DNA of 64,000 bases from JBGTSJ01 sp041940305 (lineage in GTDB: Bacteria > Planctomycetota > Planctomycetia > Planctomycetales > Planctomycetaceae): the NCBI GenBank assembly GCA_041940305.1, contig JBGTSJ010000007.1:124001-188000 (forward strand). The letters are read 5' to 3'. Below the pieces are notes generated by a model. That model did not search any database and was not told the DNA's origin. It saw only the letters and a list, made by a program, of their open reading frames with translations. Below are positions 25,691 through 35,120 of the stretch, piece by piece; within the stretch, counting starts at the first letter, position 1, and each line of letters starts with the position of its first letter. Made by a program: the position numbers and the translations under genes.

Positions 25691-26581
25691 ATGCGATGTC
25701 TGAGCCGCGGGCTGTTGTTGATCCTGTTCGCTGCGCTGAGTGCGTCACCCGTGCAGAGCGGGGACGAGGATTACGTGCTCGGTCCCGATTCACAGCGGCA
25801 GGAGGGGGCGCCGCAGGGGACTGTCACCGAGCATGAATGGCGGAGCGAGGTATTTCCGGGAACCGTTCGCCGCTACTGGGTATATGTGCCCGCACAGTAT
25901 GACGCCTCGGAGCCGGCATGCGTGATGGTGTTTCAGGACGGCCACGCCTACGTCAGCGAATCGGGGCAGTTCCGGGCACCGATCGTGATGGACAACCTGA
26001 TCCATCGCGGTGAGATGCCGGTGACGATCGGAATCTTTATTGATCCGGGGCATCTCAAGGACGAATTGCCGCCCGAGCCGGGCTGGCAGCCGAGGCCAGA
26101 GAACCGGAGCCTCGAGTACGACACGCTCTCCGACCAGTATGCCCGGTTTTTGCTGGAGGAGATTCTGCCGGAAGTGGGGCGAGCATACGCATTGACCGAT
26201 GATCCGCAGCGGCGGGGGATCTGCGGCATCAGTTCAGGAGGCATCTGCGCCTTTACGGTGGCCTGGCAGCGGCCGGACGCGTTTCGCAAGGTGCTGAGCC
26301 ATGTCGGCAGCTTCACGAACATCCGCGGCGGCCACGTCTATCCCGCGCTGATTCGAAAGACCGACCGGAAGCCCCTGCGTGTGTTTCTGCAGGACGGCTC
26401 CGGCGACCTCGACAACGAGCACGGCAGCTGGCCGCTCGCCAATCTGCAGATGGCGGCGTCGCTCAAGTACGCCGGATACGATTACCGCTTTGAGTACGGG
26501 TCGGGCGCTCACAACGGCGTCCACGGCGGAGCGATCCTGCCGGAATCGCTCCGCTGGCTGTGGCGCGATGTGAAACCTTGA
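25691..26581 (+). CDS. Secreted esterase (enterochelin-esterase/FrsA-like alpha/beta hydrolase)
   Basis: 296 residues from ATG 25691, with AGGAGG seven bases upstream. A signal peptide ends near residue 23. The family pattern is YWVYVPAQYDASEPACVMVF (about 60-80), GIFIDPGHL, then the nucleophile elbow GICGISSGGICAF (about 178-190, Ser) and HNGVHGG (His near 277). Esterase_D-type enzymes cleave carboxyl esters such as acetylated or feruloylated polysaccharides, or siderophore esters. Here the substrate is unknown. It converges with the minus-strand gene ending at 26583. Confidence 0.88.
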   Translation: MRCLSRGLLLILFAALSASPVQSGDEDYVLGPDSQRQEGAPQGTVTEHEWRSEVFPGTVRRYWVYVPAQYDASEPACVMVFQDGHAYVSESGQFRAPIVMDNLIHRGEMPVTIGIFIDPGHLKDELPPEPGWQPRPENRSLEYDTLSDQYARFLLEEILPEVGRAYALTDDPQRRGICGISSGGICAFTVAWQRPDAFRKVLSHVGSFTNIRGGHVYPALIRKTDRKPLRVFLQDGSGDLDNEHGSWPLANLQMAASLKYAGYDYRFEYGSGAHNGVHGGAILPESLRWLWRDVKP

Positions 26582-26582
26582 G

Positions 26583-27311
26583 TTATTCGACGGGCGGCAG
26601 ATCCGGCGGAGACTCCGGTTCCCCCAGGTCGATCTCCGGCAAGGCTGCGGGTTCGCCCAGGTCGGCTTCCGGAATCTCGGCGTCGGGCGCGGCTTCGGCC
26701 GGTGCTTCGGGCTGCTGCAGCGTGGACAGGAACTTCTGGGCGAAGTTGAACAACCCCTGCTCGTGAAGTTCCAGAACCATCCCCTCCAGATACTCTGCCT
26801 GCTGCATGCGCGCCGGATCTCCCGATTCGGCGGCGGTCTGCTTCAATTGGGCAACGCGCCCCAGGCGTTTGGCAAGCAGACGATCGCGGAACGAGAATGG
26901 CGCTGCGCCAATGGGAGACACCGGGGCGGGAACCGCTCCAGGTGGGGGAGACACAGCCGGATCGGCGACATCGTCCCTCGGGGCGGGTGGAGGTACTTCC
27001 ACGATCCCGGGGCTTTCCCCAACGTCGGGCTGGGCAGCCGGATCCGCGGCCGACGTCGTTGGTGCATCGTCCGATCGCCCGTGACGTGAATGGCGTTCGT
27101 GCGGCCGGCGGGACCGGCCTGTACTCCGCAGGTCGGAAACCTGCCGCAGGAGATCACCAACCAGCGAGGGCAACTGCCCACCTTCAATCCGCCCTGGTGT
27201 GGGCGTGTCGGGATCGGGTGGGGCGGCCGCATCGTCCGCCGGTGACTGAGCGTACGAGACGGCGGCTCCCATCAGCCAGGCCGTCAAAGCCAGCATACAA
27301 ACCGAACGCAT
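26583..27311 (-). CDS. Secreted Pro/Glu-rich hypothetical protein
   Basis: 242 residues from ATG 27311, which has GGAGG seven bases upstream. A signal peptide (MRSVCMLALTAWLMGAAVSY) is followed by a long Pro, Asp and Ala-rich region. A helical segment (FRDRLLAKRLGRVAQLKQTA to GMVLELHEQGLFNFAQKFL) comes next, and the C-terminal tail repeats PEIDLGEP-type acidic motifs. The helical part is probably the only folded unit. The function is unknown. Confidence 0.7.
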   Translation of the reverse strand: MRSVCMLALTAWLMGAAVSYAQSPADDAAAPPDPDTPTPGRIEGGQLPSLVGDLLRQVSDLRSTGRSRRPHERHSRHGRSDDAPTTSAADPAAQPDVGESPGIVEVPPPAPRDDVADPAVSPPPGAVPAPVSPIGAAPFSFRDRLLAKRLGRVAQLKQTAAESGDPARMQQAEYLEGMVLELHEQGLFNFAQKFLSTLQQPEAPAEAAPDAEIPEADLGEPAALPEIDLGEPESPPDLPPVE

Positions 27312-27436
27312 CGGCAAACCTCCGTGGATCTGGAATTGCCCGCACAGTCGGGGCTCGACCGGCTTCCTCGCCCGGTCGACGCGTCTGCCGCGCATTCTAG
27401 GCTCTGGCAGGCGGCGAGGGAATCGCTGCACTTCGG

Positions 27437-28267
27437 TCACCGCGGAGATTCGAGATCCGCCAGAAGTTGCTGTTGATATTCGCGGAAGCTCACCCACCGG
27501 AGCTGATCAGACTCCAGCAGCCGCTCCCACTTGTTGATGTGGAACTTGTCGGAGGACTGCAGTTCCCAATGAAACTTGTGATCGGCGCGGAGGACCGTGC
27601 GCGTGTCCCCCTGAGTTTCCAGGCGGACAGCCACGGGGAGCAGTCCCTTTTGGCGCAGGCTGTCGTTCAGTTGCAGGCGCGGGGCCGGATAGGCCGACTG
27701 CGGATGCAGGACGAAATTCAGGCGGGCCGCCGAGTCGGCATAGGCGAGGTACTGCTCCTGCAGATATGCCTCTTCAATTCTGGCCGTCTGCACGTCGTAG
27801 CGCATGGGGCCGGCCGTCAGCGAGAGCCGGTTGAGCGTCGGATCGTATTGCTCGTCGAACTTGGGTTGCAGCTGGAACTCCAGGAGTGCCGCGATCGAAC
27901 GGCCGTCCCGGTCGCTGGTCAACGTCAGCTCCTGCAGATACTTCTCGGATTCAAACTGCGCCACCTTCAGAAACTGCTGCAGTTCGCTGTGATCGACGCG
28001 CGTCGCGACGTAGTTGCCGTTGAAGATGATGAACCGGTTGTTCACCGGCTCAAAGACGACGACCTCTCCCAGGTCCTCCATGTAGTCGTACACCTTGCCG
28101 GCGTGAAAGAGCGTCAGGCTGCGGGCAATGACCTGCGGCTTCGTGTCCTCCTTCGTCACCGGGGAGACCGTCGTGTACACGCTCATGTCCTGAGCCCGAG
28201 CGAAGTGCGGGAGCAGGGTCGTGACGACCGACAGGGCAAACAGCGCGCGAATACAACTGCGAATCAT
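27437..28267 (-). CDS. Secreted hypothetical protein, planctomycete-conserved type
   Basis: 276 residues from ATG 28267 with a strong AAGGAGG site. A signal peptide ends FARAQ. The mature protein is of uniform composition with alternating beta and helix (VIARSLTLFHAGKVYDYMED, VVFEPVNNRFIIFNGN, RLNFVLHPQSAYPAPRLQLN). I do not recognise a catalytic motif. It is probably a periplasmic protein; similar hypotheticals are familiar in planctomycete genomes. Confidence 0.75.
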   Translation of the reverse strand: MIRSCIRALFALSVVTTLLPHFARAQDMSVYTTVSPVTKEDTKPQVIARSLTLFHAGKVYDYMEDLGEVVVFEPVNNRFIIFNGNYVATRVDHSELQQFLKVAQFESEKYLQELTLTSDRDGRSIAALLEFQLQPKFDEQYDPTLNRLSLTAGPMRYDVQTARIEEAYLQEQYLAYADSAARLNFVLHPQSAYPAPRLQLNDSLRQKGLLPVAVRLETQGDTRTVLRADHKFHWELQSSDKFHINKWERLLESDQLRWVSFREYQQQLLADLESPR

Positions 28268-28341
28268 GGCGACCTCCTTGTCGCGACGTGATGAATTGTC
28301 TGGGGGCTCGGCTTGTTCTCGTTAACGAGCGTTCGTGGCAG

Positions 28342-29232
28342 CTACAACGGCACGGGATTTCCGCCCGCGGCCTCACTGGCGAGCGCCGCGAGTGCAAACC
28401 GGGTGACTTCGCGAATCTCGCCGTACGGAATCAGCGGTTCGTTCTTCAGAAAGGCCTCGACGATCCGTTGGCAAAAGCGGGTGTAGGCGTGGTAAGTCGA
28501 CACGTGCTGCCGAATGACGCCCTGCTCGCAGAAGGCAACCACCCCGTACGCGGTCGAGCCGCGGCGCGAACCACGAATTGTGGCCAGGCGTCCGTCCTGC
28601 CATTGGCCCGTCACAACGTCGGCGCCGTCGGCATGCGCTGCTGTCACGAATCGGCACCCCGGTCCCATTAGCGCGTACAGCACTTCGAGGGCATGAATCC
28701 CATAGTGCAGCAGACCGGGGTTGAAGGGATCCCGTTTGGCCGGGCCGTAGCTGACGAGGCCGTGCATGGGACCGCACCGCTCAATACGGGATTTCAGCGA
28801 GAGCACGTCGGACGAGTACCGGAGGGCGGACGCATGCAGCAGCAGCGTGCCGTGCTTCTCGGCGAGATCGACGATTGAGTCCGCGTCCTCAATCGAGCAG
28901 GCGAAGGGCTTGTCCACGTAAGTTGGCACGCCCGCCTCAAGGAACGGCCTCGCCCGTTCCAGATGCGCAGCGCCGCAGAGCGAAAGAATCAACACGGCGT
29001 CCACCCTGCCGATGAGCGCCTCGGGCCCATCGACCAGTTGCACCCCGGCGGCGGCGACCTGCTCGCGAAATCCCGGGATGCGGTGCGGCGCCATCCTGGA
29101 CGTGCCGGGCCAGCCGGCGACGACCCGGGCGCCGTCCACGTACAGATCGGGGCTCAGCCCGACGTGATTGAACCGCCGGGTGAACTCAATCGAATGTGAC
29201 GAGTCGAAATCGACCAGGCCCAGTCGGAGCAT
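28342..29232 (-). CDS. Gfo/Idh/MocA family oxidoreductase
   Basis: 296 residues from ATG 29232 (MLRLGLVDFDSSH); an earlier ATG at 29283 is possible. The N-terminal Rossmann domain begins LRLGLVDFDSSHS, with VDAVLILSLCGAAHLERARP (about 75) and YVDKPFACSIEDA (about 100), the family's E/D-K-P motif with Asp in place of Glu. HYGIHALEVLYALMGPG (about 185) carries the usual His of the substrate domain. These NAD(P)-dependent enzymes act on sugars and sugar acids. The nucleotide-binding glycine pattern is weakened (VDFDSSHS instead of GxGxxG), so activity is uncertain. Confidence 0.8.
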   Translation of the reverse strand: MLRLGLVDFDSSHSIEFTRRFNHVGLSPDLYVDGARVVAGWPGTSRMAPHRIPGFREQVAAAGVQLVDGPEALIGRVDAVLILSLCGAAHLERARPFLEAGVPTYVDKPFACSIEDADSIVDLAEKHGTLLLHASALRYSSDVLSLKSRIERCGPMHGLVSYGPAKRDPFNPGLLHYGIHALEVLYALMGPGCRFVTAAHADGADVVTGQWQDGRLATIRGSRRGSTAYGVVAFCEQGVIRQHVSTYHAYTRFCQRIVEAFLKNEPLIPYGEIREVTRFALAALASEAAGGNPVPL

Positions 29233-29405
29233 GGGACGAGTCTGCGCGGCGAAACGGGCCTTGGGGGACGCGACGTCCCGCATGGCTTGGCCGCCAGCGA
29301 AAGTGGAACGGGGAGGGATTGAGAGAGGCCGGGAACATAGCGTCCCGGCGGCCCATGCGACAACCCGAATGCGGGCGCACCGGCTGCCGCGATGTGGCCT
29401 CCGCG

Positions 29406-30458
29406 TTACGGGTTCGAGGAGAGAGCCGGCCCGTGACCGGGAGTTGCCGCCGCCTCCATAAAATAGACAAACGGGGCAATAGCGGCAGCGATGGCGGGCT
29501 CCCGATCGTAATACGGAAACGTGTGCGATCGGCCCACAAGGTCGGTCACGTCCACTTCCCGGGCGCGATAGGCCAGCAGTCCCATCTCGGCGCGGTCGGC
29601 ATCGGTGAAGCCGACGTTGGCCAGGGCCGGTCGGGAGAGGGGCCGCGCCAGCGGATAGAAGAACAGAGCGGCATCGCAGTGGTTGCGGAGGTTCAGCACT
29701 TCGCTGCGGCAGAGCGCGCGGCCATACGGGCCGTCCGGATTCAGCCAGTCATGGTCGACGGCAGCGGCGGCGAGGACGGCCCGCAGCGGTCGATGCCGGC
29801 CGATGTCTCCGTAGAAGGCGTAGTTCTTAATGGTCCCGGATGCGACCAGATGGAGGGCGGAGACGGTCACGCGGGCGCCGTGGCTGTGGCCAATCAGGCA
29901 GACCGGGCACTCCGGGGGCAGCTGCGAGATCAGGTGTGCGACATGAAAGCCGTTGAACTCCGCCCGTTCCCCCCGCACCGTCACGTCGATGGGAAACAGG
30001 TAGGTGTATGGTCCGTCGCTGGGCCAGTCGAAGAAGATGACCTGCAGAGGCTGATCGGGAGCCGCATTGCGGATCCAGTGATAGGAGTTCTGGGACGCCT
30101 TCAACTGGTCGGACCAGCCGACAAAGCTGCCGTGGATGAAGATGCAGACCGGAATCCCCGGAATAATCTCCGAGCGCATGAGAGCGGCATCGCCGGACAT
30201 CGTTGAACCGTCCGGACCACGACGGAAATAGTCGAGCGATCCGGAGGGGGGATCGAGGCGATGCTGGGCGGCGCGGCGGGAACTGACGATCCAATACGTC
30301 GCACCGTCTGCTTCCGGGCCGGGGTAGTCTCCGGTGCGCGGCACCAGCGGCGGGACGGCATAGAGCAGCTCTTCGCCCGCGCGCAGCGGGTTCGTCCAGC
30401 CGCACTGTGCCAATGCGGCCAGGATCAGAAATGCTGCAGTAAGTCTCCGATGCGTCAT
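29406..30458 (-). CDS. Secreted alpha/beta hydrolase (DUF900-like)
   Basis: 350 residues from ATG 30458 (MTHRRLTAAF); the frame extends upstream. A signal peptide covers about residues 1-28. Core motifs are PVCIFIHGSFVGWSDQL (about 108-124, oxyanion region), the nucleophile elbow LIGHSHGARV (about 192-201, Ser) and a C-terminal HTFPYYD segment that may supply the catalytic His. This fits exported esterases/lipases of the DUF900 type. The substrate is unknown. Confidence 0.8.
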   Translation of the reverse strand: MTHRRLTAAFLILAALAQCGWTNPLRAGEELLYAVPPLVPRTGDYPGPEADGATYWIVSSRRAAQHRLDPPSGSLDYFRRGPDGSTMSGDAALMRSEIIPGIPVCIFIHGSFVGWSDQLKASQNSYHWIRNAAPDQPLQVIFFDWPSDGPYTYLFPIDVTVRGERAEFNGFHVAHLISQLPPECPVCLIGHSHGARVTVSALHLVASGTIKNYAFYGDIGRHRPLRAVLAAAAVDHDWLNPDGPYGRALCRSEVLNLRNHCDAALFFYPLARPLSRPALANVGFTDADRAEMGLLAYRAREVDVTDLVGRSHTFPYYDREPAIAAAIAPFVYFMEAAATPGHGPALSSNP

Positions 30459-30755
30459 TCGGAACGACGGACGATTGCTGACGTTGGGCAGTCTCACGCG
30501 AAGCAGACCGCGCACGCCCTCTCCCTCGGCTGGATGCCCGAATAGTCTATCGGCCATCCCTGCCGGAAAAGCAATCAGGAGCCGTCAATGGCCCGATCAC
30601 ACCCCGGTTCGGGCTCCGGCTGGAGCGCTCCGACCAAGGGGACATCATGTAGCGGTTGGTCCGGCGACGTCGGCCGCACAGACGATGACGGCACGTTGAG
30701 TTTCCGCATCACGCCCGGCAAACACGGAAGAGTCCGCGATGCCGCGTCCCAGGCT

Positions 30756-31052
30756 TCACTCGCCACTGCGGCGAAGCTCGTTCAGCATCCGTTCGACGGC
30801 TGCCTCGAGTCTGGCCGGGGTCTCGTATGTGCCGTTCGCGATGGCTGTGCGAATCTCGTCGAGCCGCTCGGCCCGCACGTTCGGATCGATGCGGGCCTGC
30901 TCAAGCATCCGCGCCGCCGACGAGATCTCGACCTCGTCGCGCGGGATTTCCAAACCGGCGACGGGGGCAGACTCCACCGATGAAACCGGCGGGGACTGCA
31001 CGGCGCGGATCGCGCCGGGGCCGGTAACGGAACCTGCACTGGTCACATCCAT
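30756..31052 (-). CDS. flgM: FlgM-like anti-sigma-28 factor
   Basis: 98 residues from ATG 31052; GGGAGG lies about ten bases upstream (an ATG at 31061 is too close to it). The C-terminal 60 residues read VEISSAARMLEQARIDPNV, RAERLDEIRTAIANGTYE and ARLEAAVERMLNEL, matching the FlgM pattern (helix, then VR...ki..lr.aIa.G.Y....lA..ll). FlgM holds the flagellar sigma factor FliA inactive until the hook is finished. No flagellar genes are adjacent. Confidence 0.8.
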   Translation of the reverse strand: MDVTSAGSVTGPGAIRAVQSPPVSSVESAPVAGLEIPRDEVEISSAARMLEQARIDPNVRAERLDEIRTAIANGTYETPARLEAAVERMLNELRRSGE

Positions 31053-31807
31053 GTCCTCCATACCTCCCGCTGAACGGCCCAGACGCAAGTCACCCAGGAA
31101 CGAAATGAGCCGTCGCGATCCGATGACGGCGGACGGTCTCCTCGTTGCCGACGGCGTCCGATCATACTGAAATTCGCCATTCTGGGACAACGGGGATTGA
31201 GGCCCAACGCAGCGGACGGCGCCGGCCGATGGATCGTCGTAACGTGCTGAACCGCAATGCTCTACGGAGACAGCACGACGGGCAGTGCAGAACGGACAGG
31301 TGGAAGGGCCGGGCGTCCCGATCGAATTCGAACTCGCGTTCGGAGCGGTCGGTGTGGAAGAGCGCAGGGGTTGCATAGGGATCTCCTCGCAACCGTCCTG
31401 GTGCGGCTGCATGGCCGGTCCAGTGGGGCCATGTCGTCCTGAGAGGACTGAATCAGCAGTGCCGCGTGTGAAATCGCCGCCCATAGGGCGGCATTCCTGC
31501 AGTGTTCATCGGCGTCGGCTGGCGAATCACATCAGCCCGGGCAGGGGGGAGCGATTCAAGGTCAGGAAGCAATGCGGATCGCGCCGCTTGCGGTGAGTTT
31601 GCGTGCCGGGCGGATCGGCAAGTCGTCCGACTGCGGACCAGTCGCTGGAGAGTTCGCGATCACCTGACATTGGACGGAAGTCGCTCAGCATTGAAACTCC
31701 CGGGAGTGTCTCCGCCGCAGAGTCGGAAACCTCGGCAGGGACAACGCGATTGGCAGCGGCTACATTCAATGGAAGTCCATCCTGGTCTGCAGACGAATTC
31801 CCCCGCG
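31053..31807. other. Long intergenic region without an evident gene
   Basis: About 755 bases lie between flgM (minus) and the VWA membrane protein (plus). Several frames are open but none resembles a protein family or has a good ribosome-binding site. It contains the 14-base ACGCAGCGGACGGC (31207-31220) shared with the hairpin repeat at 19103. It may hold divergent promoters and decayed sequence. Confidence 0.5.
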
Positions 31808-34057
31808 ATGATCTCTCCGTCACCCGCCTGGGTCTGGCAGCCGATTGCAGATCCGCTGCACATCGCGGGAGGAGCGGCGCTGTTGCTGGCCCTGGCGGCC
31901 TTCGCATACATGCGCATCGGGAGCATGCGGCCGATTGCAGCCGGGGCCCTCTTTGTGATGCGAATCGCAGCCATCGCAGCAGTGTCGGTGCTGCTGCTCG
32001 GTCCGAGCCGCGAGATCCCTCAGCCGGATTCCAGCCAGCGTCCCCGGCTGACGTTTCTCATCGACACCTCCGAGTCGATGCGGACCACTGACTGTGGAGG
32101 GGAGTCCCGGCTGGCCCATATCGCCGGGGAGATCCTCCCGCTGGCACAACTGCGGGAATTCGACCAGGACTTTCGCGTCGAGTTGCGGGGCTTTGACGAG
32201 GCGCTGCATCCGCTCCCGATGGAGCCGCTCTATGCGTCGCCTGCCGATCTGGCGGATGGTCGTGCGACGCACCTGGCCGAATCGGTGACGACCGCTGTCT
32301 CCCAACTCGGCGGCTCGCAGGCCGGTGACGTGCTGGTGGTGCTCAGCGACGGCCGTGACAGTGAGGACGCCTCGATTCAGCCGGCCGCTGCGCTGGCACA
32401 GTCGAAACAAGTCCCGATCTTCACGATGGCGGTGGGGACGGATGTCTCCGCTGTCGATGCGGCGCTGCTCGCCGTGCCCATGCAGGACACGCTGCTCCCC
32501 GGCGAACCGGGGGCGATTCTCGTCCGCGTGTATCAGGCCGGTTTGGAGGGGCGCACGGCTGCGGTGTCGCTGCGCACCGGAGGTGAGACACGGGAGTTCC
32601 CTGTCGAGATCGGCAATCAGTCCGTCGTCGAACTGCAGGTGCCGGTCATCGAGAAGGAACCCGGGCATTACGAATTCGAAGTATCGCTCGATCCGCTCGG
32701 CGGAGAGACGGAACTGTCGAACAATTCGCAGACCATTTTCTGCGAAGTGGTCCAGCGGCGGATTCGCGTACTGATCCTGGAGGGGCAGCCCTATTGGGAC
32801 ACCAAGTTCGTGGCTCAGTCGCTGCGCAAGGACGAGCGCGTCGAACTGACGCAGATTACACAGGTCAACTTCGAGAAGCAGGAGACGATCGTCTCGCGCG
32901 TCGCCGATGGTTCGCCGGCCGTCCCGCAATCACCGGCGGACTGGGCGCGCTATGACGTGGTGGTGCTGGGCCGCGGGATGGAGCACGTGCTGAGCATGGA
33001 GTCCGCCAGAAATCTGGTGCAGTTCGTGTCGGACGGCGGCGGACAACTGGTGCTGGCCCGCGGCCTCCCCTATGACCGGTCGCTCGCCGAGGGGCAGGAT
33101 CTGGCGGGAGTGCTGGGCGTGCTGGAGCCGGTGGTGTGGGGGCCGGAGCGGCTCCCGCAGGCGACACTGGAACTCACTCAGTCCGGCAGCGCGAGTCCCT
33201 GGTTCTCTCCCGTCAACATGGGCACCGATGCCGCCAGGGCGTTTGAGCGGCTTCCCGGCTTTGAACTTGTCGAATCCGTGCAGCGTGAAAAACCCGGCAC
33301 GCTGGTCCTCGCACGGGCGCACATCGGCGGCGGGCCGGCGAACTCCGGCTCGCCGGCGATCGTCCGCATGCCCTACGGCAAAGGAACGGTGATCGGAATT
33401 CTCGGCGAAGGCTCCTGGCGCTGGAGCCTGCTCCCGCCGGATGAAGTCGATCTCCGCGGCTTCTACGACACGCTCTGGTCCAACCTGATCCGCTGGCTGG
33501 CGCTGGGGGGAGACTTTCCTCCCGGTGAACAGGTTTCGCTGCAGTTAAGCCGTACGGCTGCGCGACTGGGAGACGAGTTCACGATTGACGTCGCCTACAA
33601 GCACGCTCCGCCGGACGGCGCCGCACCGCGGCTGGAAGTTATCGGTCCCGACGGAGTCTCCATGGATCTCGCGTTGCACGATCTGCCGGGAGCGTTTCCC
33701 CGCTATCGCGCGACGTTGACGCCGGAGGCGACCGGCATCCACGAGGTGCGTCTGGCGGCGCCTGGCATGAATCCGTCGGAGCTGGCCCGCAAGTTCAGCG
33801 TCTACGACGTGAACCTCGAACGGCTGCACACGGCCGTGAATCCGACGCCGCTCCGCATCCTGGCCGAGCACACCGGCGGGCGTTTTCTCGGGACCGACGA
33901 AATGTCCGAACTGCTTTCCTACCTCGATCGGCATCTGGCGTCGCTGCAGACGCCGCCGCGGCTGGAATACCTCTGGGACCGCGGAGTGATCCTCACACTA
34001 CTGCTGATGTGGATGGGGATTGAGTGGATCACGCGCCGCGCGGCAGGGTTGTGGTGA
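31808..34057 (+). CDS. Large VWA-domain/glutamine-amidotransferase-like membrane protein
   Basis: 749 residues from ATG 31808; a start at 31769 is also possible. Two N-terminal membrane helices (about 20-60) precede a von Willebrand A domain (LTFLIDTSESMR near 80, with the DTSxS metal site, and DVLVVLSDGRDSED near 180). Next come beta-rich segments and a GATase1-like region (VLILEGQPYWDTKFVAQSL, YDVVVLGRGMEHVL, FVSDGGGQLVLARGLPYD). A C-terminal membrane helix (GVILTLLLMWMGIEWITRR) ends the protein. This resembles planctomycete BatA/BatB-type or DUF4159-linked membrane proteins seen with MoxR ATPases, but no MoxR gene is here. It is followed after 19 bases by the LRR gene. Confidence 0.82.
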   Translation: MISPSPAWVWQPIADPLHIAGGAALLLALAAFAYMRIGSMRPIAAGALFVMRIAAIAAVSVLLLGPSREIPQPDSSQRPRLTFLIDTSESMRTTDCGGESRLAHIAGEILPLAQLREFDQDFRVELRGFDEALHPLPMEPLYASPADLADGRATHLAESVTTAVSQLGGSQAGDVLVVLSDGRDSEDASIQPAAALAQSKQVPIFTMAVGTDVSAVDAALLAVPMQDTLLPGEPGAILVRVYQAGLEGRTAAVSLRTGGETREFPVEIGNQSVVELQVPVIEKEPGHYEFEVSLDPLGGETELSNNSQTIFCEVVQRRIRVLILEGQPYWDTKFVAQSLRKDERVELTQITQVNFEKQETIVSRVADGSPAVPQSPADWARYDVVVLGRGMEHVLSMESARNLVQFVSDGGGQLVLARGLPYDRSLAEGQDLAGVLGVLEPVVWGPERLPQATLELTQSGSASPWFSPVNMGTDAARAFERLPGFELVESVQREKPGTLVLARAHIGGGPANSGSPAIVRMPYGKGTVIGILGEGSWRWSLLPPDEVDLRGFYDTLWSNLIRWLALGGDFPPGEQVSLQLSRTAARLGDEFTIDVAYKHAPPDGAAPRLEVIGPDGVSMDLALHDLPGAFPRYRATLTPEATGIHEVRLAAPGMNPSELARKFSVYDVNLERLHTAVNPTPLRILAEHTGGRFLGTDEMSELLSYLDRHLASLQTPPRLEYLWDRGVILTLLLMWMGIEWITRRAAGLW

Positions 34058-34076
34058 CTCAAGCGAGCTGAGACGC

Positions 34077-34955
34077 ATGAGTGATTCGATGAGCGATGCC
34101 GGACACGAGTACTGGTTCGCGCGATATCGACGGAGGCTCCTCCTGACACTCCTCGTGATCGTCCTGGTCGCGATCGGCGTCGCCATCTGGTCGCTGCAGG
34201 GTAGTTTTCCAGACGAAGTCCATGCCATCGGCGGACGATACCGGGCGGAAGTATCGGATACCTGGGTCCAGATCCTCTTCAGTCAACTCAACGGCCGCGG
34301 CCCGACGGTCTTTCATTGGATTCAACTCCGAAACAGCGACGTGGACGATGAATGGCTGCAGGCACACCGCGATGAAATCGCCAGCCTCTCCCACCTGATC
34401 CTGCTCATGAGGGACACAACTATCACAGGCCAGGGTCTGTCGGCACTGCGCGAGATGGACAATATCCAGTATCTCGACCTGTCGAGCGTTCAACTGACGG
34501 ATGACGACGTTGCACACATTGCGACGCTCCCCAACGTCACGACGCTGTACATCGGCGGCACGGGCATTTCGGATAATGCGCTGGTGGAGCTCTCAGCAAT
34601 GCCGCACCTCGTATGGCTCGGGCTCGATTCGTCCCAAGCCACACCGCATGGGCTGTCCGAACTGTCGAAATGCAAGAACCTGACCGGCCTCCACGTCGAG
34701 AACGCGAACGATGACTCGATCGCCAACGTGGCCGCAGCCGCCTGGCCGATCTATATGAGTGTGGACGGAAGCGAGCTGACCGCCGAAAGCCTGACATCGC
34801 TTGCGAAGATGAGCCCCCTCAAGCTGCTGACGCTGTTCGACACCACGTTCTCCGAGGCCGAGTTGCAGGAGCTGCGAAGGGCGCTGCCGGGATGTACGAT
34901 TCAGCAGCTTGAGATGCAAGTGGTGGAGGAACAGATGGAGGCGTCGTGGGACTGA
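34077..34955 (+). CDS. Membrane-anchored leucine-rich-repeat protein
   Basis: 292 residues from ATG 34077. One membrane helix (about 25-45: RRLLLTLLVIVLVAIGVAIW) is followed by an extracytoplasmic domain with LRR-like repeats (GLSALREMDNIQYLDLSSVQ, IATLPNVTTLYIGGTGISD, ALVELSAMPHLVWLGLDSS, GLSELSKCKNLTGLHVENA). The repeats fit the cysteine-free planctomycete LRR type. It probably binds protein partners at the envelope. It starts 19 bases after the VWA gene, so they are probably co-transcribed. Confidence 0.78.
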   Translation: MSDSMSDAGHEYWFARYRRRLLLTLLVIVLVAIGVAIWSLQGSFPDEVHAIGGRYRAEVSDTWVQILFSQLNGRGPTVFHWIQLRNSDVDDEWLQAHRDEIASLSHLILLMRDTTITGQGLSALREMDNIQYLDLSSVQLTDDDVAHIATLPNVTTLYIGGTGISDNALVELSAMPHLVWLGLDSSQATPHGLSELSKCKNLTGLHVENANDDSIANVAAAAWPIYMSVDGSELTAESLTSLAKMSPLKLLTLFDTTFSEAELQELRRALPGCTIQQLEMQVVEEQMEASWD

Positions 34956-35120
34956 CAGGTTGGAGCCTGCCAAAAACACGCGATGCCGGCAATTCGCCGG
35001 TCCCCATACCGCCGGGAGACACGAATTGCGGGCGCTTTGCCCCGCTGGTAGCATGAGAATTGTCCTGCCCGCGGCGTTCCGCGGCTGCGGACGCAACCTG
35101 CATCGGAGGAATCCTGGCGT

